Assembly (NCBI GenBank): GCA_030039655.1
Contig: JASHVC010000571.1
Location: forward strand, 1-5,296
Source: Xanthobacteraceae bacterium
GTDB lineage: Bacteria; Pseudomonadota; Alphaproteobacteria; Rhizobiales; Xanthobacteraceae
DNA length: 5,296 nucleotides
Direction: 5' to 3'
Shown: positions 1 through 4,210 of the stretch, piece after piece
How positions within the stretch are numbered: position 1 is the first letter of the stretch
Layout of the letters: the number at the start of each line of letters is the position of its first letter
The notes under the pieces: model-generated
Told to the model about the DNA's origin: nothing
The model's database searches: none
Seen by the model: only the letters and a program-made list of their open reading frames with translations
Made by a program: the position numbers and the translations under genes

Positions 1-15
1 CCGCGAATTTCGCGG
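1..15. repeat. Short perfect inverted repeat at the left edge
   Basis: The arms CCGCGAA (1-7) and TTCGCGG (9-15) are perfect reverse complements around a single T. As RNA this would form a stem of about 6 bp with a 3-nt loop. It lies about 105 nt downstream of the minus-strand tRNA, so it could be part of a terminator, but no T-run is visible next to it inside the window and the sequence beyond the edge is unknown. The rest of 16-120 holds no convincing gene; the other structure there is a small inverted repeat at 33-45. Confidence 0.5.
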
Positions 16-32
16 GCAATGACAACTTAGCC

Positions 33-45
33 ATCAGTTTCTGAT
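33..45. repeat. Small inverted repeat downstream of the tRNA
   Basis: ATCAG (33-37) and CTGAT (41-45) flank a TTT spacer. The potential stem is only 5 bp and has no flanking U-tract, so any terminator or processing role is unproven. A T-rich run read on the minus strand (positions 120 to 111, directly after the tRNA CCA) is the only other terminator-like element nearby. Confidence 0.35.
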
Positions 46-120
46 TTGAAGTCGGCTACCGTCGAGCGCGTGCGGTCGGCAACTCGGACGTTTCGTGAAA
101 TTCTTGCGAGCAAAAAGAAA

Positions 121-197
121 TGGCGCGCCCGAAGAGATTCGAACTCCTGACCCCCAGATTCGTAGTCTGGTGCTCTATCCAGCTGAGCTACGGGCGC
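121..197 (-). tRNA. tRNA-Arg (anticodon ACG), CCA encoded
   Basis: Read on the minus strand this is a complete 77-nt cloverleaf. The acceptor stem pairs GCGCCCG (197-191) with CGGGCGC (131-125), followed by discriminator G and an encoded CCA (123-121). The D arm is GCTC/GAGC, the anticodon stem is CCAGA/TCTGG around the 7-nt loop CTACGAA, and the T arm is AGGAG/CTCTT around TTCGAAT. The anticodon ACG (163-161) identifies the CGN-reading arginine tRNA; in bacteria its A34 is normally edited to inosine by TadA, so it reads CGU, CGC and CGA. The gene is co-directional with the histidine kinase and starts 138 nt after that gene's stop codon. It may have its own promoter in the intervening GC-rich stretch. 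Confidence 0.97.
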
Positions 198-240
198 TTT
201 GCGCGTCGCGCGGAAAAGTCCTGCCGCTAACGCGGCTTGC

Positions 241-250
241 GGCGCGCGCC
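241..250. repeat. GC-only 10-bp palindrome upstream of the tRNA
   Basis: GGCGCGCGCC is a perfect palindrome directly downstream (minus strand) of the candidate tRNA -10 element. A GC-rich block at this place resembles the discriminator of stringently controlled stable-RNA promoters. That reading is inference; in DNA this GC-rich, short palindromes also arise by chance. Confidence 0.35.
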
Positions 251-251
251 A

Positions 252-280
252 TAGCTATAGGGTCCGCCGCCTGATGGCAA
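252..280 (-). promoter_or_regulatory. Possible promoter for tRNA-Arg
   Basis: Minus strand: TTGCCA (280-275) is a fair -35 hexamer. TATAGC (259-254, 15-nt spacer) or TAGCTA (257-252, 17-nt spacer) could serve as the -10. The stretch is the only AT-containing island in this GC-rich gap, and a GC-rich discriminator-like block follows. A start near 245 would give a tRNA leader of roughly 45-50 nt. Neither hexamer/spacer pairing is ideal, and read-through from the histidine kinase operon is the alternative. Confidence 0.3.
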
Positions 281-287
281 GGCGGCG
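265..287 (-). terminator. GC hairpin downstream of the histidine kinase (weak terminator candidate)
   Basis: CCGCCGCC-type and GGCGGCG-type arms at 265-271 and 281-287 can form a 7-bp GC stem with a 9-nt loop, 50-70 nt after the kinase stop. No U-tract follows on the minus strand, so it is not a canonical intrinsic terminator. It also overlaps the candidate -35 of the tRNA promoter. Confidence 0.25.
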
Positions 288-360
288 CGCGGGTGCCGCG
301 GAGGCTCAACCGTGCGCGTGGCCGCCGCGAAGGCTTCAACCGTGCGCGCGGGCGCCGCGG
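285..360. repeat. Imperfect tandem repeat, about 30 bp x 2.6, spanning the kinase stop codon
   Basis: Unit 1 is 285-313 (29 bp), unit 2 is 314-343 (30 bp), and a partial unit 3 is 344-360. Units 1 and 2 differ at about four bases plus a 1-bp gap; unit 3 matches unit 1 at 16 of 17 bases. The repeat covers the last codons and stop of the kinase gene. The next unit carries a second TGA (308-306) exactly 30 nt beyond the first (338-336), in the same frame, so the gene end with its stop has been duplicated. Confidence 0.7.
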
Positions 361-1835
361 TGGGCGGAAAGCTCCACGGCGCGGTCGGGGATAGTGAGGC
401 TAAGCGTGGCCCCGATGGTGCCCTCGACCAGACGGATTTCGCCGCCATGGGCGCGAACGAGTTCGGCCGCAATGGCGAGGCCGAGGCCGGTGCCGCCGGG
501 GCGGGTCGAGCCCTGGAACGCCTCGAACAAATGGGCACGCGCCTTTTCGGAAAAGCCGGGGCCGGTGTCCGACACCTCAATCACCACCACGGCGCCCTCG
601 CGCCGGCCGGTGATGCGGATCTGGTCGCGGCCGGGGTCGCGCGTGGCGCGGCTCTCCATGGCCTGCACGGCGTTGCGGGCGAGATTGAGCAGAATGCGGA
701 ACAGCTGGTCGTAGTCGGCCTCAACCGTGAGCCCGCGCTCCACCGCGCTGATCCAGCGGACCGGCGCGTCGTGCCCAAGGTTGAGGGTCTCGTGCACCTC
801 CTCGACGAGCGGCTCGAGCAGAACCGGCTTGCGGTCCGGCGGCGACTCCTGAACGCGGCCGTAGGACAATGTCGACTGGCAAAACGCGATAGCGCGCTCC
901 AGCGCCTGCATCAGCTTCGGCGCGAAGCGCTGAACTGTGGGATCGGGCAGCTTCGCCAGCCGGTCGGAGAACAATTGCGCCGAGGCCAAAAGGTTGCGCA
1001 GATCGTGATTGATCTTCGACACCGCGAGACCGAGCGCGGCCAGCCGGTTCTTCTGATGCAGCATCGAGGCGAGATCGATCTGCAAGGTCGCCAGCTCCCG
1101 TTCGGCGACGCCGATCTCGTCGACGCGCGCCGACGGCAGGATGATGCGGTCCGCATTCTCGGGGTCGGCGCGAAACGCAATCATGTTGGCGGTGATCCGG
1201 CGCATGGGCCGCACAAACAAATAATGCAGCGCCAAATAGACCAACGCGGCGGTGAAGCCCGAAATCAGGAGCGACATAAGCAAGAGGTCACCCGAATAGA
1301 CGAGCATCGCCTTGCGCAACGGCGGCTCGTCCATAATGATCTCAACGAACTGGCCGCCCATGGGCGCCGGGCCGACCACGCGCATCACATCATTCTTCTT
1401 CGTTCCGAGCATCGTCTTGAACGCGTCGACGATCGACGTAAAATTCCCAACGTCGCGCATGTCGAAATCGTCGTTGATCTGCGGGATGCTGCCGGAGACG
1501 GCAAGCAGGCGTCGGCTCTCGCCCATCTTCATGGCTACGGCGTGCGCGCCGATGCTGTCGAGAATCTTTTTGGCGAGGTCTGCGGGCACGGGTCGCGAGC
1601 CCGTTGGTACGTCGAGCTCCAGCGCGGCGGTGTAGGCGGCACGCAAGCGATCGTTCAGCCAGTTCACTCGGAAATTCGCCACCAGCGGCACATAGATCAG
1701 CACCTCCGCGATCATCACGAACAAAATCGTGAGAAGGAGGAGCTTCCCCGAAAGCCCAAATCGCGGCGCACGGACCGGCTCGGGCCGTGCGGCTAAATCA
1801 ACGGTCATCAGCTGAGCCTCGCCGCGCCTAGCCAT
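336..1835 (-). CDS. Membrane-bound sensor histidine kinase
   Basis: Complete HPK-type sensor kinase of 499 residues, expected to autophosphorylate on His and pass phosphate to a response regulator. In order: TM1 (about 31-53), an extracytoplasmic domain of about 130 residues with no recognised fold, TM2 (about 184-207), a HAMP-like linker (208-258), a dimerisation/phosphoacceptor helix with H277 in KINHDLRNLL, then the ATPase domain with N box (N384, N388), G1 box DTGPGF (423-428), F box LFEAF (436-440) and G2 box GGTGLGLA (447-454). All catalytic landmarks are intact. The first ATG overlaps the upstream flavoprotein gene by 8 nt (ATGGCTAG) and lacks a clear Shine-Dalgarno sequence. A second ATG at 1808 (residue 10) has GAGG at 1820-1817, 8 nt upstream, and may be the true start. 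Either way it is the second gene of the operon and probably translationally coupled. No response regulator is present nearby, so its partner and signal are unknown. Confidence 0.93.
   Translation of the reverse strand: MARRGEAQLMTVDLAARPEPVRAPRFGLSGKLLLLTILFVMIAEVLIYVPLVANFRVNWLNDRLRAAYTAALELDVPTGSRPVPADLAKKILDSIGAHAVAMKMGESRRLLAVSGSIPQINDDFDMRDVGNFTSIVDAFKTMLGTKKNDVMRVVGPAPMGGQFVEIIMDEPPLRKAMLVYSGDLLLMSLLISGFTAALVYLALHYLFVRPMRRITANMIAFRADPENADRIILPSARVDEIGVAERELATLQIDLASMLHQKNRLAALGLAVSKINHDLRNLLASAQLFSDRLAKLPDPTVQRFAPKLMQALERAIAFCQSTLSYGRVQESPPDRKPVLLEPLVEEVHETLNLGHDAPVRWISAVERGLTVEADYDQLFRILLNLARNAVQAMESRATRDPGRDQIRITGRREGAVVVIEVSDTGPGFSEKARAHLFEAFQGSTRPGGTGLGLAIAAELVRAHGGEIRLVEGTIGATLSLTIPDRAVELSAHRGARAHG
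1817..1820 (-). promoter_or_regulatory. Shine-Dalgarno candidate favouring the kinase start at 1808
   Basis: GAGG on the minus strand lies 8 nt before the in-frame ATG at 1808-1806. The longer ATG at 1835 has only a GGCGGGA stretch directly abutting it. This supports a kinase starting MTVDLAARPE, 9 residues shorter, with the start lying 19 nt after the flavoprotein stop instead of overlapping it. Confidence 0.45.
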
Positions 1836-3267
1836 TCCCGCCGAAACGACGCAGCAACCCTATGATGCGACGCACCCGGGAAGTCGTCAAACCCCCTATG
1901 AAATAGGTAATGGCCGCGCGTTTTCCTACCTCCGCATAGGTCGGGGTAGGCGCGATAAGGCCCGCCAAAGCACCGATTTTGAGCTTTTGACCCACGGCCA
2001 GGGACCAAATGGCAATATTTTCGCTCGCCGCCGCCCCCACGATCGTCACGCCGAGAATACCGCCCTGGCGATCGGTAATGACCTTGATGTGGCCGTCGGT
2101 CGCGCCTGCCGCCACCGCACGGTCATTTTCCCGATAGGGCCAGCGCAAAATCCGGATGGCGCCGGCACGGGCGCGCGCCTCATCCTCGAGGAGCCCGATC
2201 TGCGCGAGTTCCGGATCCGTGTAGGTCACCCAGGGAAGCGCACGGGGGTCGAGCGCGACCTTACTGCGCGACAGGGCGTTGCGCACCGCGAGCCCAGCGT
2301 GGTGATGGGCGACGTGGGCGAATCTAGGACCGCCTACCACGTCGCCGATCGCGTAGACTTTTTTGTTGCGCGTGCGCAGATACTTGTCGACCACGATGCC
2401 GCGCGGCTCGTGGCGAATGCCCGCGGCCTCGAGATTGAGATCGTCGATATTTGGTTGGCGGCCGGCGGCGACCAACAGATGCGTTCCTTCGATCGTTTCC
2501 TCGCCGCCCTCCGCTTTGGCGATCACGACCTGGATGCGCGCCAGCAGGCGGCGCACCTGCGTGATCTTGACCCCCGTGCGCAGCTTGATGCCTTCGCGGT
2601 CAAGCGCGTCGAGCACGACCGCAGCGCACTCGCGATCTTCGCGGTGCAGGGGCGTTTCTGCCTCGAGCACGGTGACTTCGGAGCCCAGCCGGCGAAATGT
2701 TTGCGCCAGTTCGAGGCCCATATTGCCGGCGCCGATAATGATGAGATTGCGCGGACAGTCGGAAAGCTCGAAGACGGTCTGCGGCAGCAGATAAGGAGCG
2801 TCGGCAAGTCCAGGAATCGCCAGCACGATCGGTGATGAACCGGTCGCGATGATAAAGCGCCGCGCCTTGATGACCGCGTCGCCAACTTCGACGGTGTTTG
2901 CATCCTTAAACCGCGCGGCGTCGGCGATCACACGCACCCCGAGCCCGACAAAGCGTTCGGCCGAAAGCTGTGGCGCCACGGCCTGCACCGCACGGCGCGC
3001 GTTCGCCATCACGGCCGCGAAGTCGATGCCGGAGCGCACGGTCCTTACGCCGAACCGCGCACCCGAGCGCACGACGTTGGCGTACTCGGCCGCAGCAAGC
3101 AGCACCTTGGACGGGACCGTGCCGCCGTCGAGACTCTGGCCGCCCATCCGGCCCTTTTCGACCAGCACGACCGATGCGCCCATGGCGGCAGCGGCGGCCG
3201 CAGCCGCGAGCCCGCCCGCGCCGCTCCCGATTATGCAGAGATCCGGTTCCTTGTTCTGTTGGGGCAT
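1828..3267 (-). CDS. Lipoamide-dehydrogenase-like flavoprotein lacking the redox cysteines
   Basis: A 479-residue member of the two-dinucleotide-binding pyridine nucleotide-disulfide oxidoreductase family, of normal full length. An N-terminal FAD site GSGAGG (14-19) is followed by Glu37 (VEKG), then ATGSSP (141-146), a second Rossmann motif GAGNMG (179-184) with an acidic Glu202 that suggests NAD(H) over NADP(H), the FAD motif YAIGDV (305-310), and the dimerisation domain (about 343-460). The segment that is normally GGxCxxxxCxPSK reads GGQSLDGGTVPSK: Ser45 and Thr50 replace both cysteines. The C-terminal HPTxxE motif reads TPTYAE, with Thr441 in place of the catalytic His and Glu446 retained. 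A dithiol-disulfide reductase reaction is therefore unlikely. A flavin-only NAD(P)H oxidoreductase, transhydrogenase or diaphorase, or a sensory role, fits better. The tail (about 461-479) adds a basic amphipathic segment, SRVRRIIGLLRRFG, that could touch membrane or partner. It is the first gene of the operon with the histidine kinase; the start has no strong Shine-Dalgarno sequence and no better in-frame start lies just upstream. Confidence 0.93.
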   Translation of the reverse strand: MPQQNKEPDLCIIGSGAGGLAAAAAAAAMGASVVLVEKGRMGGQSLDGGTVPSKVLLAAAEYANVVRSGARFGVRTVRSGIDFAAVMANARRAVQAVAPQLSAERFVGLGVRVIADAARFKDANTVEVGDAVIKARRFIIATGSSPIVLAIPGLADAPYLLPQTVFELSDCPRNLIIIGAGNMGLELAQTFRRLGSEVTVLEAETPLHREDRECAAVVLDALDREGIKLRTGVKITQVRRLLARIQVVIAKAEGGEETIEGTHLLVAAGRQPNIDDLNLEAAGIRHEPRGIVVDKYLRTRNKKVYAIGDVVGGPRFAHVAHHHAGLAVRNALSRSKVALDPRALPWVTYTDPELAQIGLLEDEARARAGAIRILRWPYRENDRAVAAGATDGHIKVITDRQGGILGVTIVGAAASENIAIWSLAVGQKLKIGALAGLIAPTPTYAEVGKRAAITYFIGGLTTSRVRRIIGLLRRFGGNG

Positions 3268-3355
3268 CGGCCGGCCGAACTCACCACAATTGCTTGGAAA
3301 CGCGGGACAAAAGCTTCATCACGGACGCAAGCGGGCATTCCGGAGCCTCAATCAC

Positions 3356-3381
3356 TTCACATACATTCTATACATTTTCAC
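3356..3381. promoter_or_regulatory. AT-rich nested direct repeats in the divergent intergenic region (operator candidate)
   Basis: Two identical 7-mers ATACATT (3361-3367 and 3370-3376, 9-bp period) are bracketed by two copies of TTCAC (3356-3360 and 3377-3381, 21-bp period). The block is an AT-rich island in GC-rich sequence, about 90-115 bp upstream of the flavoprotein start. On the minus strand it includes TAGAAT (3371-3366 region), a 5/6 match to a -10 hexamer, but no good -35 lies at the right distance. It may hold the promoter or operator of the flavoprotein-kinase operon; no named regulator is recognised. Confidence 0.35.
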
Positions 3382-3393
3382 CAGCTATGATTC

Positions 3394-3407
3394 TTCCCTG
3401 CGGGGAA
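3394..3407. repeat. Short inverted repeat between the divergent operons
   Basis: TTCCC (3394-3398) and GGGAA (3403-3407) flank TGCG. It lies between the AT-rich repeat block and the rpmH promoter and may be a protein-binding site or chance. No T-run suggests a terminator. Apart from this, the repeat block and the rpmH promoter and leader, nothing else was recognised in 3268-3608. Confidence 0.3.
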
Positions 3408-3449
3408 ATGGCGTTGGCAGCGGCATGAGTGCGGTTTTCGGCCGTCAGA

Positions 3450-3478
3450 TTGACGACGCGGGAGGGGTCCCGTATAAG
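3450..3478 (+). promoter_or_regulatory. Strong sigma-70-type promoter of rpmH-rnpA-yidC
   Basis: TTGACG (3450-3455) and TATAAG (3473-3478) each match the consensus -35 and -10 at five of six bases and are separated by exactly 17 nt. Transcription would start near 3485, giving a leader of about 120 nt before rpmH. Promoter strength fits the demand for a ribosomal protein gene. Confidence 0.8.
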
Positions 3479-3549
3479 CCGCGCCACTCGCGCGTCTGGG
3501 GGGCCAAGCGGCGGAGTATTGGTTCCGGAGACCGCAGGGACAAGCCGGC

Positions 3550-3578
3550 CCCGACAGCCCAATCGGGCCTAACTGGGC
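3550..3578 (+). promoter_or_regulatory. Potential pseudoknot or paired hairpins in the rpmH leader
   Basis: CCCGA (3550-3554) pairs with TCGGG (3563-3567), and GCCCA (3557-3561), which lies in that hairpin's loop, pairs with TGGGC (3574-3578). The interleaved 5-bp stems have connecting loops of 2, 1 and 6 nt, which is sterically acceptable for an H-type pseudoknot. Alternatively the two hairpins exclude each other. The element ends 30 nt before the rpmH start, a position suited to translational control. It was found by eye in GC-rich sequence, so chance is a real alternative. Confidence 0.3.
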
Positions 3579-3597
3579 CAATTTCGAGCGCGTTAGC

Positions 3598-3601
3598 GGA
3601 G
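3598..3601 (+). promoter_or_regulatory. Shine-Dalgarno sequence of rpmH
   Basis: GGAG lies 7 nt before the GTG at 3609. Together with the exactly conserved L34 N-terminus ([10 protein letters not shown]), it fixes this non-ATG start. Confidence 0.65.
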
Positions 3602-3608
3602 TGGCTTC

Positions 3609-3743
3609 GTGAAACGGACCTACCAGCCGAGCAAATTGGTGCGCAAGCGCCGCCACGGCTTTCGTGCCCGCATGGCGACCAAGGGCGGCCGCAAGGTCGT
3701 GGCCGCACGCCGCGCGCACGGGCGCAAACGGCTCAGTGCATAA
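3609..3743 (+). CDS. rpmH: 50S ribosomal protein L34 (bL34)
   Basis: A 44-residue, highly basic protein beginning [18 protein letters not shown] and ending GRKRLSA. This is the full-length and highly conserved bL34 sequence, including the internal [12 protein letters not shown] segment. bL34 is a small protein of the large ribosomal subunit bound to 23S rRNA. The start codon is GTG with a GGAG Shine-Dalgarno sequence 7 nt upstream; the only in-frame ATG lies within the protein and would truncate it. It is the first gene of the operon with rnpA and yidC, driven by the promoter at 3450-3478 through a leader of about 120 nt. A perfect palindrome starts at its stop codon and separates it from rnpA. 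Confidence 0.98.
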   Translation: MKRTYQPSKLVRKRRHGFRARMATKGGRKVVAARRAHGRKRLSA

Positions 3744-3759
3744 CGGGCGCGCGCCCGTT
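3742..3759 (+). repeat. Perfect 18-bp palindrome between rpmH and rnpA
   Basis: AACGGGCGCGCGCCCGTT is exactly self-complementary and begins inside the rpmH TAA stop. As RNA it would form a 7-bp stem with a GCGC loop immediately after rpmH, filling over half of the 32-nt gap to rnpA. Only TTC and an AAGCTTT stretch follow, not a true U-tract. It may be an attenuator, an RNA processing site or a 3'-end stabiliser that lets L34 be made in excess of RnpA. The structure is plain in the sequence; the function is inference. Confidence 0.6.
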
Positions 3760-3775
3760 CAAGCTTTACCTCGCC

Positions 3776-4210
3776 ATGGAGCGGTTGAAGCGCCGGACGG
3801 ACTTTCGTGCTGCCGCGTCGGGATCGCGGGCACCTGGCAGCGCGTTCGTGCTGCAAGCGCGCCAGCGCGACGACGCCGGCGGGGCGCGCGTCGGCTTCAC
3901 GGTGTCTCGCCAAGTGGGCAACGCCGTGGAGCGCAACCGTGTTCGCCGCCGGCTGCGCGAGGTGGTGAGGCTTGCGAGTGTGGGAAGCCTACATGAAGGC
4001 CACGATTACGTCCTGATCGGGCGGCGCGGCGCGCTCAGCCTGCCGTTCGCCGAGATGAAGCGCGAACTTGATACGGCGCTGCGGCGCATCCACGCCCCAA
4101 AGCCGGAACCAACTGGTGGCGCCCGCAAGCGGCCCCTACATGATACAGGTTCGCCAGCCCCCGCGCGGCGTCCAACGCCGCGCCAAAAGCCGCCAATTCA
4201 CGAGCGTTGA
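3776..4210 (+). CDS. rnpA: Ribonuclease P protein component
   Basis: A 144-residue basic protein that binds the RNase P RNA and helps it cut 5' leaders from precursor tRNAs. The N-terminus MERLKRRTDFRAA is typical. FTVSRQVGNAVERNRVRRRLRE (41-62 region) contains the family signature, the RNR motif with Asn54 and Arg55, on the conserved helix of the RNA-binding face. GHDYVLIGRRGA (75-86) is the usual central strand. The fold ends near residue 104; the last 40 residues are Pro/Arg/Lys-rich with no recognisable structure, making the protein somewhat longer than typical RnpA. The open frame extends far upstream over rpmH, but the ATG at 3776 is the natural start; its Shine-Dalgarno sequence is poor, so it may depend on coupling or the upstream hairpin. 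The stop TGA is immediately followed by the yidC ATG. Confidence 0.96.
   Translation: MERLKRRTDFRAAASGSRAPGSAFVLQARQRDDAGGARVGFTVSRQVGNAVERNRVRRRLREVVRLASVGSLHEGHDYVLIGRRGALSLPFAEMKRELDTALRRIHAPKPEPTGGARKRPLHDTGSPAPARRPTPRQKPPIHER

Noticed and set aside
1..34. Minus-strand ATG at 34-32 opening a frame (MAKLSLPAKF...) that runs off the left edge
   Set aside because: Only 11 codons are visible and there is no Shine-Dalgarno sequence, so it cannot be supported as a gene start, although a real gene to the left cannot be excluded.
312..1796. Long plus-strand open frame of 494 codons opposite the histidine kinase
   Set aside because: It is antisense to a gene with intact kinase motifs, has Arg/His/Gln-rich composition and no recognisable domain, and arises from GC-rich third positions.
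1987..2835. Plus-strand open frame of 282 codons opposite the flavoprotein
   Set aside because: Antisense shadow of a clear FAD/NAD protein; no domain or ribosome binding site.
3184..3210. GC-rich triplet-like tract encoding eight alanines in the flavoprotein
   Set aside because: It lies in the helix after the FAD GxGxxG motif, where Ala-rich sequence is normal; not treated as a separate repeat.
1828..3267. Calling the flavoprotein LpdA (dihydrolipoyl dehydrogenase), mercuric reductase or glutathione reductase
   Set aside because: Both active-site cysteines and the catalytic His are absent and no 2-oxoacid dehydrogenase or mer genes are nearby.
3268..3608. Replication origin next to rpmH
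   Set aside because: No dnaA gene and no cluster of DnaA boxes was seen; rpmH-rnpA is not tied to the origin in alphaproteobacteria as it is in many other bacteria.
2849..3775. Upstream extension of the rnpA reading frame across the intergenic region and rpmH
   Set aside because: The extension crosses the antisense of the flavoprotein gene, the promoter and rpmH in another frame; RnpA homology begins at the ATG at 3776.
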